Counted from the stretch's first letter, positions 30,967 to 42,119 are shown. The stretch: 64,000 nucleotides of DNA from Panacagrimonas sp. (GCF_020697055.1 NZ_JAJFBP010000005.1:62001-126000), one strand, 5' to 3'. Notes: a model not told the origin generated them from the letters alone. Translations and numbers: made by a program.

Positions 30967-33900
30967 TCAGAGGGCCTGCAGGTCGTGCAGTTCCCGCACC
31001 GCGACGGCCAAGCCCGCGTAGTCCACGGCGGAAGACGACTGCAGTTCAGCCAGTCGGGACAGGCTCAGACGCAGGCGCGCGCCGTTCTGCTCGGACCAGC
31101 GTTCGAAGCGGGACGCGGGGGGCACGTCATTGATCGCCAGCACGCGACCGGCGATCAGGCGATGCAGCCGATAGGCGTCCTCGCGCAGCCGGGCCCGCGC
31201 CAGCGCCTGCCACGAGTTGGCCGCCTTGAGCCGGATGATCGCGGACAGCATCCAGGGCAGGCGCAGCGCTTCGCCAACGCTGAAATACACCCGCGCGACG
31301 TCTTCCAGCGGCACCCGCGCCTCGGCCGCGAGGTCGGCGATATCCAGCGCGCTGCCCAGCGCGCGGGCACGCGTGAGCATCGCCGCCAGTTCCGCGGGCA
31401 CCGACTGGTTCTGGAGATCGGCGAGAAACCGGTCGTAGTCGTCGCGATAGTCGCGCGGCAGCACGCCCGGAAGCAGATCGCGCATGCGCGCGACGTCGGC
31501 GGCGTAGCGCGCCACGTAGGGTCCCAGCGCGAGGCTGCGCAGCGGCGCGCTGCCCGCGATGCTGCCGGCCACGTGACGCAGCAGCGCGACGACCTGCAGC
31601 ATCAGGCGGTACTGCAGTTCGGCCGGAATCGTGTGCGGCAGGCGTTCGATCGCCGTCCAGTGGCTCGGCGCATCGAACAGCGCCTCGGCCGCGGCGTAGG
31701 CCTTGAGCACCTCGCCCGGCGTCAGGCCGCGATCCTCCGCGAGCCGATGCACGAACGTCGGCCCCATCCGGTTGACGGTGCGATTGGCCAGGATCGTCGA
31801 CACGAGTTCGCGACCGAGCAGGTGCGATTCCAGCGCCGGCTTGAACCGCTGCACCAGCGCCGGCGGAAAGTAGCCGAGCAGATCGGGTTCGAAATGCGCA
31901 TCCGCAGCCAGCCCGCTCTCCATCGCGACCTCGAACAGCGACAGCTTCGCGTACGCCACGATCACCGCGATCTCGGGCCGCAGCAGCCCGCGTCCTTCGG
32001 CACGCCGCGCCTGCAGTTCGTCCTCGTCGGGCAGGCCTTCGAGCGCGCGGTCGAGCCGTCCTTCGCGTTCGAAGCGTCGGATGAGGGCGGCGTGCTCGTC
32101 GAGCCGCGCCACGGCCTCGGCCTCCACCTGGCTGATGCAGCCCGACTGCACCTCGTTGTCGCGCAGGACCGCGCGCGCGACGTCCTCGGTCATCGAGGCC
32201 AGCAAGCGATCGCGATCGTCGCGCTCGAGACCGCCTTCGCGCATCAGCAGGTTCAGCGGGATCTTGATGTTGACCTCGCGATCCGAGGAATGAACGCCGC
32301 CGGAGTTGTCGATCGCATCGGTGTTGATGCGCCCGCCGCGGCCGTCGGCGCCGCCGCGCGCGGCGTATTCGATTCGACCGGCCTGGGTCAGACCCAGGTT
32401 GCCGCCCTCGCCCACGACGCGCGCGCGCAGTTCGCGTCCGTCCACGCGCACCGCATCGTTGGAACGATCGCGTGCCTGTTCGTGCGACTGGTCGTGCGCC
32501 TTGACGTAGGTGCCGATGCCGCCGTTCCACAGCAGGTCGATCGGCGCACGCAGGATCGCGCGGATCAGTTCGTTGGGTGACAGCGCCTCGCGCTCCACGT
32601 CCAGCGCCGCGCGCGCCTCGGGCGAGAGCTTCACCAGCTTGGCCGTGCGCGGAAAAACACCGCCTCCCCTGGACAGAAGGCGCGTGTCGTAGTCGGCCCA
32701 GGACGAGCGCGGCAACGCGAACAGGCGTTCGCGCTCGGCAAAACTGGTCGCCGCGTTGGGGTCGGGATCGACGAAGACGTGACGGTGATCGAAAGCGGCC
32801 ACCAGGCGGATCTGGCGTGACAGCAGCATGCCGTTGCCGAACACGTCGCCCGACATGTCGCCGACGCCGACCACGGTGAAGGGTTCGGACTGGATGTCGC
32901 GGCCCAGTTCGCGGAAATGGCGCTTGACGCTCTCCCAGCCGCCGCGCGCGGTGATTCCCATCTTCTTGTGGTCGTAGCCGGCCGATCCGCCGGAGGCGAA
33001 CGCGTCGCCCAGCCAGAAGCCGTATTCCTGCGCGATGCCGTTGGCGATGTCGGAGAACGTCGCGGTGCCCTTGTCGGCCGCCACCACCAGGTACGGATCA
33101 TCGCCGTCGTGTCGCCGCACCAGCGGCGGCGGCACCAGTGCGCCCGAGACGCGGTTGTCGGTGATGTCGAGCAGGCCGCGCAGGAAGCTGCGATAGCACT
33201 CGGTGCCGTTGCGCAGCCAGGCGTCGCGATCCGACGGCGGCGGCCCGCGCTTGACCACGAACCCGCCCTTGGCACCGACCGGCACGATCACCGCGTTCTT
33301 CACCGACTGCGCCTTCATCAGGCCCAGCACCTCGGTGCGGAAGTCCTCGCGCCGATCCGACCAGCGCAGGCCACCGCGTGCCACCGGTCCGCCACGCAGG
33401 TGCACGCCTTCCATGCGTGGCGAGTACACCCAGATCTCGTAACGAGGACGCGGCTGCGGCAGTTCGTTCACCTGCCGCGGATCGAGCTTGAAGCTGATGA
33501 CCTCCTTGTACCCGCCGTCCTCGCGGCGCTGGTAGTAGTTGGTGCGCAGGCCCGCGCCGATCACCGACACCAGCGAGCGCAGGATGCGGTCCTCGTCGAG
33601 GCCCGCCACCGCATCGAGTGCGGCGTCGAGCCGCTCCTGCGCGCCGCTCGACATCGCATCGCGCTGCGCGTCCTCGGCCTGCGGATCGAAGCGCGCTTCG
33701 AACAGGCGCATCGCGCGGCCCGCGACGGCCGGGTTCTGCGCCAGCGTGCGCTCGATCTCGGCGCGACCGTACGGCAGTCCCATCTGGTTGACGTACTTGG
33801 CCAGCATGCGCAGGCAGCTGACCTGCCGGCCGTCGAGACCGGCGGCGAGCACGAGACGATTGAGCGCGTCGTCCTCGACGACGCCGTCGAGCACGGCGAG

Positions 33901-35781
33901 CAGCGTCTGCTCGAAATCCTGCGTACGGTCCTCGCCTTCCCCGGCCGGCAGCTCGACCTCGAAATCCTGGATCCACATCGTCAGGTCCGATCCCGCGGTG
34001 CGGACGGCCTCCGGATCCTGGCGCAGCGCGCGCACGCCGAAGTTCTCCAACACCGGCAGCACGTCGGCCAGCGCCAGCGGCTGTTGCCAGGCGTAGAGCT
34101 TGAGCCGGCCACTGCGACCGCCGCGCAGCTGCAGGCTGGGCCGCACGCGCGCCGAATCGGACAGGCGCGCGAGCTGCAGCACGTCGGTCGCGGCTTCGCC
34201 CGGCGATACCCGCTCGGTGTAGCTGGCGGCAAATGCATCGCCGAACCGCGACGCCAGCGCTTCGACTTCGACCTCGCCGGCGGTGGCGGCGCGCAACGAC
34301 TCGAGCAGGCGCTCGCGCCACGGACGCGCCAGCAGCTGCAGCCGCCGTTCGATCTCCGGCGGCGTCAGCGCCACGCTCGTTCCCGGCGGCGTGCGCACCA
34401 CCACGTGCACGCGGGCCAGCCCCCCGCGCATGAACTCCACGCTGCGATCCAGCGACTGTCCGCCGAAGATCGCCAGCAGTTCCTGCGACACCCGGTCGCG
34501 CAGCTCGCGCGAATAACGCTCCCGCGGCAGGTATACGAGCGCCGAGAAGAAGCGTCCGTAGCGGTCGCGACGCAGGAACAGCCGCAGCGGATGGCGGTCG
34601 CGCAGCGCGCGGATGCCCATGCAGGTGTCGAACAGCTCGCTTTCGCTGGACTGGAACAGCTCGTCGCGCGGCAGCGCGTGCAGGATCTCGCGCAGGTTCT
34701 TGGCGCTGTGCGATCCGGGGCGCAGCTGCGAGCGCTGCATCACCTGTTCGACCTTGCGCCGGACCAGCGGAATCTCCCAGGGCCGCTCGACGTAGGCCTC
34801 CGACGAAAACTGTCCGATCAGCCGGACGACGCCTTGCGGACGGCCGTCGGGGGCGATGTAGCGCACCGCGACGTGGTCCATGTATTCGGGGTGATGCACC
34901 GTGGCGCGCTGCGCGGCCTTGGTCAGTACCAGCACGCGAGGTGATTCGGCGTACTTCTCGAGCTGCTCGCGCGGGGCGATCAGCGCGTCCATGTCGGCAA
35001 AGCGCGCGCCGGGCCGCGCCAGGCCCAGGCCCTGGTCGGGGCGCGGCACCGATCTGCGGCGCCCGTCGGCGCCGGTCTCGAACACCGTCCGCGCGCTGGC
35101 CAGGAACGTGAAATGTCCATCGTCCAGCCACGACAGGAACTCGGCGGCCTCCATGCGCTCGTCGCGTTCCTCGACGCTGGCGGCCGGCGCATCGCGCAGC
35201 GAGTCGATGACGCTGCGCAGGCGCTGGCGCATCGCGCCGTAGTCCGTGACCGCCAGGTGCAGGTCCTGCAGGCGCGACAGGATCGAATCGACCAATCGCG
35301 GATAGGCCGCCGCGTCCGGCAGCGCCTCGAACTCCAGGTGGATCCACGATTCGGCGATCGCGCCCGCGGCATCGTCCAGCGACACCAGCGCACCATGAAT
35401 GTCACGCTGCACCCGGCACAGCGGGTGCACGCTCCAGTCGACCGCGCCGCCGGCCTCGCGCACCGCCATCACCAGCGTATCCACCAGGAACGGCATGTCG
35501 TCGACGCAGGTCTCGACACTGGCCAGGCCCGCCTCGCGCGCCGGGAGCACACGCACCAGCGGCGATCCCGGCGCACGTCGTCGCGCCATGTCCAGGTGCG
35601 CCAGTGCCATTGCGGCGAGATCTTCGGGCGTGCGCGCGGCGAGCGTGTCGCGCGACGCGCTGGCGTAGTAGCGCCGCACCCAGTCGTGCAGGCCCGGCGG
35701 CGCCTGTGGTCCGGCCGCCGCGAGCGCCAGATCGGCGATCTGGTCGAGCAATTCGTTCTGGTCCGCGTCGGTGTCCTGCAT
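30967..35781 (-). CDS. gdhB: NAD-specific glutamate dehydrogenase, large (about 180 kDa) class
   Basis: 1604 residues, the size of the bacterial L_180 NAD-GDH class (Pseudomonas GdhB, Streptomyces). Starts [20 protein letters not shown]. The N-terminal half holds ACT-like regulatory regions; the catalytic core has [21 protein letters not shown], then [15 protein letters not shown] with the active-site Lys, [25 protein letters not shown] and the NAD domain. Converts glutamate to 2-oxoglutarate and ammonia with NAD, a catabolic role. A GTG 12 bases upstream is an alternative start. Divergent from mutS across 122 bp. Confidence 0.95.
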   Translation of the reverse strand: MQDTDADQNELLDQIADLALAAAGPQAPPGLHDWVRRYYASASRDTLAARTPEDLAAMALAHLDMARRRAPGSPLVRVLPAREAGLASVETCVDDMPFLVDTLVMAVREAGGAVDWSVHPLCRVQRDIHGALVSLDDAAGAIAESWIHLEFEALPDAAAYPRLVDSILSRLQDLHLAVTDYGAMRQRLRSVIDSLRDAPAASVEERDERMEAAEFLSWLDDGHFTFLASARTVFETGADGRRRSVPRPDQGLGLARPGARFADMDALIAPREQLEKYAESPRVLVLTKAAQRATVHHPEYMDHVAVRYIAPDGRPQGVVRLIGQFSSEAYVERPWEIPLVRRKVEQVMQRSQLRPGSHSAKNLREILHALPRDELFQSSESELFDTCMGIRALRDRHPLRLFLRRDRYGRFFSALVYLPRERYSRELRDRVSQELLAIFGGQSLDRSVEFMRGGLARVHVVVRTPPGTSVALTPPEIERRLQLLARPWRERLLESLRAATAGEVEVEALASRFGDAFAASYTERVSPGEAATDVLQLARLSDSARVRPSLQLRGGRSGRLKLYAWQQPLALADVLPVLENFGVRALRQDPEAVRTAGSDLTMWIQDFEVELPAGEGEDRTQDFEQTLLAVLDGVVEDDALNRLVLAAGLDGRQVSCLRMLAKYVNQMGLPYGRAEIERTLAQNPAVAGRAMRLFEARFDPQAEDAQRDAMSSGAQERLDAALDAVAGLDEDRILRSLVSVIGAGLRTNYYQRREDGGYKEVISFKLDPRQVNELPQPRPRYEIWVYSPRMEGVHLRGGPVARGGLRWSDRREDFRTEVLGLMKAQSVKNAVIVPVGAKGGFVVKRGPPPSDRDAWLRNGTECYRSFLRGLLDITDNRVSGALVPPPLVRRHDGDDPYLVVAADKGTATFSDIANGIAQEYGFWLGDAFASGGSAGYDHKKMGITARGGWESVKRHFRELGRDIQSEPFTVVGVGDMSGDVFGNGMLLSRQIRLVAAFDHRHVFVDPDPNAATSFAERERLFALPRSSWADYDTRLLSRGGGVFPRTAKLVKLSPEARAALDVEREALSPNELIRAILRAPIDLLWNGGIGTYVKAHDQSHEQARDRSNDAVRVDGRELRARVVGEGGNLGLTQAGRIEYAARGGADGRGGRINTDAIDNSGGVHSSDREVNIKIPLNLLMREGGLERDDRDRLLASMTEDVARAVLRDNEVQSGCISQVEAEAVARLDEHAALIRRFEREGRLDRALEGLPDEDELQARRAEGRGLLRPEIAVIVAYAKLSLFEVAMESGLAADAHFEPDLLGYFPPALVQRFKPALESHLLGRELVSTILANRTVNRMGPTFVHRLAEDRGLTPGEVLKAYAAAEALFDAPSHWTAIERLPHTIPAELQYRLMLQVVALLRHVAGSIAGSAPLRSLALGPYVARYAADVARMRDLLPGVLPRDYRDDYDRFLADLQNQSVPAELAAMLTRARALGSALDIADLAAEARVPLEDVARVYFSVGEALRLPWMLSAIIRLKAANSWQALARARLREDAYRLHRLIAGRVLAINDVPPASRFERWSEQNGARLRLSLSRLAELQSSSAVDYAGLAVAVRELHDLQAL

Positions 35782-35860
35782 GGCGTTGCCGTTCACGGGG
35801 TCACGGAGCGTCGCATGATGCCAAGCTTGCCTTGCGGCGGTGGGACCGCGCCGGATCGAG

Positions 35861-35866
35861 CACAAT
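35861..35866 (+). promoter_or_regulatory. Possible -10 element of mutS
   Basis: CACAAT in GAGCACAATGCCGCG. A start site about 7 bases downstream would exclude the in-frame ATG at 35865 and favour the ATG at 35904. The same CACAATGCCGCG string precedes the gene at 57189. No clear -35. Confidence 0.35.
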
Positions 35867-35903
35867 GCCGCGCTCCGCACTGCCTTTCGTTCCCGCGTCG
35901 ACG

Positions 35904-38465
35904 ATGACGGCCGCTCCTCCCGCGCACACGCCGCTGATGCAGCAATACCTCGCGCTCAAGGCGCAGGCGCCGGACAAGTTGCTGCTGTTTCGCATGGGCG
36001 ATTTCTACGAGGTGTTCTACGACGACGCGCGCAAGGCCGCGCGGCTCCTGAACATCACGCTCACGCGCCGCGGCGAATCGGCCGGCGCGCCGGTCGTGAT
36101 GGCCGGCGTGCCGTATCACCAGCTGGATACGTACCTGGCCCGGCTCGTGCGCCTGGGCGAACCCGCCGCGATCGCCGAGCAGGTCGGCGAAGTCGGCGTC
36201 GACAAGGGACCGGTGCGTCGCGAGATCGTCCGCATCGTGACGCCCGGCACCGCGACCGACGAGGTGCTGCTCGATCCGCGACGCGCCAGCGTGCTCGCCG
36301 CGGCCTGCAGTCGCGATGGCGTGCACGGACTGGCCTGGCTCGAACTGTCATCGGGGCGGTTCGCGCTGAGCCAGAGCGCGTCGGTGCGCGACTTCGCCGC
36401 CGAGCTCGCGCGCGTGGCGCCCAGCGAGATGCTGATCGCCGAAGGCGCCGGCCCGTCGCCGGGCGATGTCGACCGACCCACGACGACACGGCCGCCCTGG
36501 CACTTCGATCCGGCGTCGGCCCGGCGACTGCTGTGCGCGCAATTCGGCACGACCGACCTGCGCGGGTTCGGCTGCGACGAGCTGCATGCGGCGGTGGCCG
36601 CAGCCGGCGCGCTGCTGCAGTACGTGCAGGAGACGCAGAAGGTGCCGCTGGCGCACCTGGTCGGGCTGCGCGTGGAGGCGCCCGAGGACACGCTGATCCT
36701 GGACCCGGCGTCGCGTCGCAACCTCGAGATCGATCGCACGCTCGCCGGCGAGAGCGATCACACGCTGCTGGCCGTGCTCGACGGCTGCGTCACGCCGATG
36801 GGATCGCGCGCGCTGGCCCGCGCGCTGCTGCGGCCGATCCGCGATCGCGCCGAGCTCGGTGAGCGCTACGACGCGATCGATGCGCTGCTCAACGATCGCG
36901 GCGCCGATGCGCTGCGGGACGCGCTGCGTTCGATCGCCGACGTCGAACGCATCCTGGCGCGCGTGGCGCTGCGCAGTGCGCGACCGCGCGACCTGGTCGG
37001 ACTGCGCGACACGCTGCTCGCACTTCCCGCGATTTCCTCGGGGCTGGCACCGGTCGCCGGCGCGCGCATCGCCACGCTGCGTGCGCGGCTCGGCCATCAC
37101 GACGAGCTGGCCGCGCATCTGGGCACCGCGCTCGCCGACACCCCACCGCTGTCGCTGCGCGACGGCGCGGTGTTCCGCCAAGGTTTCGATGCGACGCTCG
37201 ACGAGTTGCGGCGGCTGTCGACCAACGCCGACGGTTTCCTGCTCGATCTCGAGGCACGGGAACGCGCGCGCACCGGCATCGAGTCGCTCAAGGTCGGCTA
37301 CAACCGCGTGCACGGCTTCTACATCGAGATCGGCAAGACGCACGCGGCCAAGGTGCCGGCCGACTACACGCGCCGGCAGACGCTGACCGCCTACGAGCGC
37401 TACATCACCGAGGAGCTCAAGCGTTTCGAGGACCAGGTGCTCTCGGCCAAGGATCGCGCGCTGGCGCGGGAGAAGGAGCTGTTTGAGGCGCTGCTCGACC
37501 GGCTGCTCGCGCAGCTCGCCTCGCTGCAGGCGATGGCGCAGGCGCTGGCGGAACTCGACGTGCTGGCCAACCTGGCCGAATGCGCGCGACGGCTCGACCT
37601 GTCGCGCCCCGTGCTGGACGACACGCCCGGCATCGACATCCGCGGCGGTCGGCACCTGGTGGTCGAGCGCCAGTCCGATCAGCCGTTCGTGCCCAACGAC
37701 CTGTGCCTGCACGCCGATCGTCGGCTGCTGGTGATCACCGGGCCCAACATGGGCGGCAAGTCCACCTACATGCGCCAGGCCGCGCTGATCGTGCTGATGG
37801 CGCACGCGGGCAGCTTCGTGCCGGCGGCCGAGGCGCGCATCGGGCCGGTCGACCGCATCTTCACGCGCATCGGCTCGCGCGATGACCTGGCCTCGGGACA
37901 GTCGACCTTCATGGTCGAGATGACCGAGACCGCCAACATCCTGCACAACGCCACCGCGCAGTCGCTGGTTCTGATGGACGAGATCGGGCGCGGCACGTCG
38001 ACATACGACGGCCTGTCTTTGGCACGCGCCTGCGCGGAGCACCTGGCGCGCCAGACCGGCGCGCTCACGCTGTTCGCCACGCACTACTTCGAACTGACGC
38101 GGCTGGCCGACTCGGTTGCGGGCGTCGCCAACGTGCATCTCGACGCCGCCGAGTACGGCGAGCGCCTGGTGTTCCTGCACGCGGTGAAGGAAGGCCCGGC
38201 CAATCGCAGCTACGGGCTGCAGGTCGCGGCGCTGGCGGGGGTGCCCGCGACCGTGGTGGTCGCGGCGCGGACCTATCTGGCGGAACTGGAGCGCCGGCCG
38301 CAACCGGCCGCGATCGCACCGACGTCGGCGGAGGCGCCGCCGCAGATGTCGTTGTTCGAGGCGCCGCGTTCGCCGGCGCTGGATCTGCTCGATGCGCTCG
38401 ATCCGGACGCATTGACGCCACGCGAGGCGCTCGACTGGATCTATCGGTTGAAGCGGGAGCGCTGA
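35904..38465 (+). CDS. mutS: DNA mismatch repair protein MutS
   Basis: 853 residues, as E. coli MutS (853). Mismatch-reading F-x-E loop in [14 protein letters not shown] near residue 35, connector and lever domains, then the ATPase: Walker [15 protein letters not shown], the STFMVEM stretch, Walker [13 protein letters not shown] and the signature [12 protein letters not shown]. Recognises base mismatches and small loops as a dimer and recruits MutL. The ATG at 35904 ([19 protein letters not shown]) is preferred; an in-frame ATG at 35865 overlaps the probable -10. Followed by a cruciform repeat that may terminate transcription. Confidence 0.97.
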   Translation: MTAAPPAHTPLMQQYLALKAQAPDKLLLFRMGDFYEVFYDDARKAARLLNITLTRRGESAGAPVVMAGVPYHQLDTYLARLVRLGEPAAIAEQVGEVGVDKGPVRREIVRIVTPGTATDEVLLDPRRASVLAAACSRDGVHGLAWLELSSGRFALSQSASVRDFAAELARVAPSEMLIAEGAGPSPGDVDRPTTTRPPWHFDPASARRLLCAQFGTTDLRGFGCDELHAAVAAAGALLQYVQETQKVPLAHLVGLRVEAPEDTLILDPASRRNLEIDRTLAGESDHTLLAVLDGCVTPMGSRALARALLRPIRDRAELGERYDAIDALLNDRGADALRDALRSIADVERILARVALRSARPRDLVGLRDTLLALPAISSGLAPVAGARIATLRARLGHHDELAAHLGTALADTPPLSLRDGAVFRQGFDATLDELRRLSTNADGFLLDLEARERARTGIESLKVGYNRVHGFYIEIGKTHAAKVPADYTRRQTLTAYERYITEELKRFEDQVLSAKDRALAREKELFEALLDRLLAQLASLQAMAQALAELDVLANLAECARRLDLSRPVLDDTPGIDIRGGRHLVVERQSDQPFVPNDLCLHADRRLLVITGPNMGGKSTYMRQAALIVLMAHAGSFVPAAEARIGPVDRIFTRIGSRDDLASGQSTFMVEMTETANILHNATAQSLVLMDEIGRGTSTYDGLSLARACAEHLARQTGALTLFATHYFELTRLADSVAGVANVHLDAAEYGERLVFLHAVKEGPANRSYGLQVAALAGVPATVVVAARTYLAELERRPQPAAIAPTSAEAPPQMSLFEAPRSPALDLLDALDPDALTPREALDWIYRLKRER

Positions 38466-38482
38466 GGCGCCGCCCGTTCCCT

Positions 38483-38623
38483 GCCCCTCACCCTGCCCTC
38501 TCCCCGCACCCGGGGAGAGGGTTCATGGAAAGCGGCGGTGGCGCCTTCTCCCCGCGTGCGGGGAGAGCGGAGGGAATTGGAGTGACATCGAGTCGCTCCA
38601 ATCCCCCTCCGGGGGTGAGGGGC
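38483..38623. repeat. Cruciform dispersed repeat, family D, downstream of mutS
   Basis: Outer arms GCCCCTCACCC (38483-38493) and GGGTGAGGGGC (38613-38623) enclose three hairpins: CCCTCTCCCC/GGGGAGAGGG (38496-38521), TCTCCCCGC/GCGGGGAGA (38547-38566) and ATTGGAG/CTCCAAT (38576-38602). This four-way fold is typical of the 'CCCTCACCCT..CTCTCCCC' repeats spread through many gammaproteobacterial genomes. Lies between mutS and the convergent lipoprotein gene and may serve as transcription terminator for both. Confidence 0.85.
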
Positions 38624-38640
38624 CCTCGCCTTAGCGCGAC

Positions 38641-38856
38641 TCAGTTCGTCGCGTCCTTGACCTCTTCCTTGACGTTCTCGGCGGCGTCTTTGACGTTTTC
38701 GCCCGCGTCTTTCAGGTTTTCGTTGTCGCGCGAATCGGTGGCGTCGCCGATGGCGTCGGTGGCCTTCTCCATCGGACCGTCGTCATTCTTCTTGCAGGCC
38801 GACATCGCGACACCGAGGCTCAGGACCGCCAGGATGGCGGCATTGCGGATCTTCAT
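38641..38856 (-). CDS. small lipoprotein with amphipathic Lys/Glu/Asp tail
   Basis: 71 residues, MKIRNAAILAVLSLGVAMSACKK: lipoprotein signal with Cys at about 21. The mature part is a low-complexity amphipathic helix with near-heptad repeats of 'D-A-x-E-N-V-K' (LKDAGENVKDAAENVKEEVKDATN), similar in style to LEA/YtxH-like stress proteins. AAGGAGAG 6 bp upstream of the ATG decides the start over an in-frame ATG at 38913. Function unknown; likely an envelope stress protein. Divergent from serA. Confidence 0.75.
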   Translation of the reverse strand: MKIRNAAILAVLSLGVAMSACKKNDDGPMEKATDAIGDATDSRDNENLKDAGENVKDAAENVKEEVKDATN

Positions 38857-38985
38857 GGGTCTCTCCTTGTTGAGGGCTTCGTGAATGGTCGCCCGCCGTT
38901 CGACGCGCCTCATGCGCCGTAGCCGACGGGATGGGGCGAACGTAGGCGCCCAAGCTGAACCCGTGCTGATCGCACGGGCCCGCTA

Positions 38986-38994
38986 TGGCATAGT
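38986..38994 (+). promoter_or_regulatory. Extended -10 promoter element for serA
   Basis: TGGCATAGT: a TGn extension (38986-38988) directly before CATAGT (38989-38994), 29 bp upstream of the serA ATG. Confidence 0.4.
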
Positions 38995-39023
38995 CCGCGC
39001 CCCCGAAAATCGGCCTTCCCGCC

Positions 39024-40259
39024 ATGATCAAGACCTCGTTTCCGCGATCCGACATCCGCGTCCTGCTGCTCGAAGGCGTGAGCCAGACCGCGGTGCGCGG
39101 CTTTCAGGCCGCCGGCTACACGCAGATCGAGTTCCATGAGAAGTCGCTGCCCGAAAAGCAGCTGGCCGAGCGCGTGGCCGAAGCGCACATCGTCGGCATC
39201 CGTTCGCGCAGCAACCTGACCGCCCCGATGTTCCAGAACTCGCGCCGGCTGATGGCGGTGGGCTGCTTCTGCATCGGCACCAACCAGGTCGATCTCTCCG
39301 CCGCGCAGGCACGCGGCATCCCGGTGTTCAACGCGCCGTACTCGAACACGCGCAGCGTCGCCGAGCTGGTGATCGCCGAGGCGATCCTGCTGATGCGCCG
39401 TATTCCCGAAAAGAACATGGAATGCCATCGCGGTGGCTGGTCCAAGTCCGCGGCGGGCAGCTTCGAGGTGCGCGGCAAGACGCTGGGCATCGTCGGCTAC
39501 GGACACATCGGCACGCAGGTCGGCGTGCTCGCCGAAAGCCTGGGCATGCGCGTGATCTATCACGACATCGAGACCCAGCTGGCGCTCGGCAACGCGATGC
39601 CGGCGGCGAGCCTGACCGAGGTGCTGGAGCGTTCGGACATCGTGTCGCTGCACGTGCCCGAGACGCCGGCGACCAAGGAGATGATCGGCGCCGAGGAACT
39701 GGCCCGAATGAAGAAGGGCGCGGTGCTGATCAACGCATCGCGCGGCACCGTGGTGGACATCCCCGCGCTCGCCGCGGCGCTCAAGTCCAGGCATCTGGCC
39801 GGCGCGGCGGTGGACGTGTTCCCGGTCGAGCCCAAGGGCAACGACGACAAGTTCATCTCCGAGCTGGTGGGCATGGACAACGTGATCCTCACCCCGCACG
39901 TCGGCGGCAGCACCCTCGAGGCGCAGGAGAACATCGGCCTGGAAGTGTCGGCCAAGCTGATCCGCTACAGCGACAACGGCTCGACGCTGTCGGCGGTCAA
40001 CTTCCCCGAGGTGTCGCTGCCCGAGCACACCGGCAGCCGCCGCCTGCTGCACATCCACGAGAACCGGCCGGGCATGCTCACGCAGATCAACAACGCGTTC
40101 TCGGATTCGGGCGTGAACATCGACGCGCAGTACCTGCAGACGACCGGGCAGGTCGGCTACGTCGTCATCGACGTCGATGCCGCCGAGGACCAGGCGCGGC
40201 TTCTCCGCGATCGCCTGGCCGCGATTCCCGGCACGCTGCGTACGCGCCTGCTGCACTGA
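39024..40259 (+). CDS. serA: D-3-phosphoglycerate dehydrogenase
   Basis: 411 residues, the size of the E. coli-type SerA (410) with a C-terminal ACT domain. Rossmann motif GKTLGIVGYGHIGTQVG, active-site Arg in NASRGTVVD, Glu in VFPVEP and His in ILTPHVGGSTLEAQ. ACT domain about 335-411 (LLHIHENRPGMLTQINNAFS). First step of serine synthesis, NAD-linked oxidation of 3-phosphoglycerate; the ACT domain is where serine inhibits. The next gene begins 5 bp after the stop. Confidence 0.97.
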   Translation: MIKTSFPRSDIRVLLLEGVSQTAVRGFQAAGYTQIEFHEKSLPEKQLAERVAEAHIVGIRSRSNLTAPMFQNSRRLMAVGCFCIGTNQVDLSAAQARGIPVFNAPYSNTRSVAELVIAEAILLMRRIPEKNMECHRGGWSKSAAGSFEVRGKTLGIVGYGHIGTQVGVLAESLGMRVIYHDIETQLALGNAMPAASLTEVLERSDIVSLHVPETPATKEMIGAEELARMKKGAVLINASRGTVVDIPALAAALKSRHLAGAAVDVFPVEPKGNDDKFISELVGMDNVILTPHVGGSTLEAQENIGLEVSAKLIRYSDNGSTLSAVNFPEVSLPEHTGSRRLLHIHENRPGMLTQINNAFSDSGVNIDAQYLQTTGQVGYVVIDVDAAEDQARLLRDRLAAIPGTLRTRLLH

Positions 40260-40263
40260 CGTC

Positions 40264-41070
40264 GTGCGCCTGACCCAGATTGTCGCGGCCCTGCGGGTCG
40301 AGGAACCCGGCGTCCACGCCGTCGAGGTTTCCGACGACTGGACGCAGGGGCGGACGCTGTTCGGCGGTCTGCAGGCCGCGCTGCTGGTCCGCGCGATGCG
40401 CTCGCAGCTGCCGGCGGCCGACGCGCAACTGGCGCTGCGCAGCCTGCAGGTAACGTTCGTGGCCCCGGTGTTCGCAGGGCGCCTGCGCATCCGCAGCCGC
40501 CTGCTGCGCACGGGCAAGTCGGCGGTGCACTGCGAGGCCCGCATCGAATCCGCCGACGGCCACACCGAATGCCTCGCCGTCGCGGTGTTCGGTCGCTCGC
40601 GACCCTCGGCGCTCTCGTTCGCGCCCTCGCGTCCGGTGGTCGCGCGAGATCCGCAGGCGTCACGCCAGATCGAGTGGCTCGCCGGGGCCTCGCCGTTGTT
40701 CACGCGGTATCTCGAACAACGCTGGTCCGCGGGCGGCTTTCCGTTCACCGCGGCCGCCGAGCCGCATACGCAGATCCATCTGCGGTATCGCGACGAACCG
40801 TGCATCGACGAATCGCTGGTGATCGCGCTGGCCGATTCGATTCCCTCGCCCGCGATCTCGACGCTTCGGGAACCCGCGATGGCCAGTTCGCTGGGCTGGA
40901 CGCTCGAGATGCTGCGCGATACGTGGCCCACCGACGGCACGCGGTTCTGGCTGATGGATGCCGTGGCCGATGCCGCCGCCGACGGCTACGTCTCGCAGTC
41001 CGCGACGTTGTGGAGCGACGACGATCGACCCGTCGCGCTGTCGCGCCAGAGCGCGGTGGTGTTTGGTTGA
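40264..41070 (+). CDS. acyl-CoA thioesterase-like protein (TesB / 4HBT_3 double hotdog)
   Basis: 268 residues, GTG start 5 bp after serA. The N-terminal hotdog has TQGRTLFGGLQAALLVRAM, as in TesB-like thioesterases (F-G-G-x-x-A), and the C-terminal hotdog ends YVSQSATLWSDDDRPVALSRQSAVVFG, the usual 'S..L.D..G..VA...Q..L' thioesterase ending. The protein would hydrolyse a medium or long acyl-CoA; specificity not readable. Cotranscription with serA is likely from the spacing, without obvious metabolic link. Confidence 0.85.
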   Translation: MRLTQIVAALRVEEPGVHAVEVSDDWTQGRTLFGGLQAALLVRAMRSQLPAADAQLALRSLQVTFVAPVFAGRLRIRSRLLRTGKSAVHCEARIESADGHTECLAVAVFGRSRPSALSFAPSRPVVARDPQASRQIEWLAGASPLFTRYLEQRWSAGGFPFTAAAEPHTQIHLRYRDEPCIDESLVIALADSIPSPAISTLREPAMASSLGWTLEMLRDTWPTDGTRFWLMDAVADAAADGYVSQSATLWSDDDRPVALSRQSAVVFG

Positions 41071-41159
41071 ATCACGAAATTTGCTGAAAGTTCCCACCCG
41101 CGGGAATGCCGCGCGACGGTGTTAACCGGGAATTCATGGCGGTCTCCCAGCATGAAGGC

Positions 41160-41174
41160 GTGACGATCCGTCAC
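41160..41174. promoter_or_regulatory. Inverted repeat upstream of the CsbD gene
   Basis: GTGAC-GATCC-GTCAC, a perfect 5-bp inverted repeat 23 bp before the csbD-like ATG and just before the AGGAGG ribosome site. Could be an operator or leader hairpin. Elsewhere in the gap the string TTCCCACCCGCGGGAA (about 41091-41106) is nearly palindromic. Confidence 0.3.
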
Positions 41175-41197
41175 ACCTGACTCCCAGGAGGCAGCGC

Positions 41198-41491
41198 ATG
41201 AATCACCACACCCTGAAAGGTCAGTGGCACGAGCTCACTGGCAAGGCCAAGCAGGAGTGGGGTCGCCTGACCCACGACGACTGGCTTCAGATCGAGGGCC
41301 GGTTCGACCGGCTCGCGGGCAAGATCCAGGAACGGTACGGCGTTGCGCGTGACCAGGCCGAACTGCAGGTCCGGCGCTTTGCGCAGGGCCTGGAAAAGGC
41401 CGAGCGCGCGCTGCAGCGGCCGCGTCGTCGAACCGGCTCCCCACGCAGCGGAGACGTTACCGCGCGCGACCGCGCGGCCGCCGGCCTGTAA
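41198..41491 (+). CDS. CsbD family stress protein with basic C-terminal extension
   Basis: 97 residues; the first 60 match CsbD (MNHHTLKGQWHELTGKAKQEWGRLTHDDW, then GRFDRLAGKIQERYGVARDQAE), a small soluble helical protein induced by general stress. The last 35 residues are Arg-rich (LQRPRRRTGSPRSGD..) and not part of CsbD. Strong AGGAGG 7 bp upstream. Followed by the BON-domain gene 158 bp later; both are typical stationary-phase/osmotic stress products. Confidence 0.87.
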   Translation: MNHHTLKGQWHELTGKAKQEWGRLTHDDWLQIEGRFDRLAGKIQERYGVARDQAELQVRRFAQGLEKAERALQRPRRRTGSPRSGDVTARDRAAAGL

Positions 41492-41649
41492 CCACCGCTC
41501 CACCCGGGCACGCGTATTGCCCTTGGGCCGGCGTGCCACACCCTCTTCGTTCGAACCCGATCGGAGATTCAACCTGAGATCCGCCGCCCGCGGTCGGCCG
41601 CTTCTATTGCGGCTACAAGAAGCCAGGCGGCCAACCGGAGATGATCCCA

Positions 41650-42048
41650 ATGAAGAAGCAGACTTTTCTTGCCGCTGGACTTCTGAGCCTTGCGCTGGCC
41701 GCCCCGGCCTTTGCCGATGATGCCGCCGCCACCACGACCGAACCCAGCACGGGCCAGAAGATCGAGAACACCGCCGACAAGGTCGGCAACAAGGCGGAGT
41801 CGGCGGCCGAGAAGACCGGCGACTTCCTGTCCGATTCGGCGCTGACCGCCAAGGTCAAGACGGCGCTGATCGCCGAGAAGGATCTCAAGTCGATGAAGAT
41901 CAATGTCGATTCGAAGGACGGCGTGGTGACGCTCACCGGCGAGCTGCCGAATTCGGCGTCGGTTGCGCAGGCCGAGACCGCGACCAAGGCGGTCAAGGGC
42001 GTCAAGGAGGTCCACAACAACCTCACGGTCAAGTTCGGCAAGTCGTAA
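41650..42048 (+). CDS. BON domain periplasmic protein
   Basis: 132 residues. Signal peptide MKKQTFLAAGLLSLALAAPAFA, an Ala/Lys/Glu helical linker (IENTADKVGNKAESAAEKTGD) and one BON domain (about 58-130): LSDSALTAKVKTALIAEKDLKSMKINVDSKDGVVTLTGELPNS.., ending VKEVHNNLTVKFGK. BON domains bind membranes or phospholipids; OsmY is the best known relative. Start placed at 41650 because GGAG lies 9 bp upstream; the ATG at 41641 overlaps that ribosome site. Terminator at 42088. Confidence 0.9.
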   Translation: MKKQTFLAAGLLSLALAAPAFADDAAATTTEPSTGQKIENTADKVGNKAESAAEKTGDFLSDSALTAKVKTALIAEKDLKSMKINVDSKDGVVTLTGELPNSASVAQAETATKAVKGVKEVHNNLTVKFGKS

Positions 42049-42087
42049 CGGCCGACCGCGACGATCGCGCGCTGACCGCGCGCCGAG

Positions 42088-42119
42088 CCCGCCGGCTCTA
42101 CGCCCGGCGGGTTTTTTTT
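42088..42119 (+). terminator. Intrinsic terminator of the BON-domain gene
   Basis: Stem CCCGCCGG (42088-42095) / CCGGCGGG (42104-42111), 8-base loop, followed by eight T residues (42112-42119). Confidence 0.9.
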
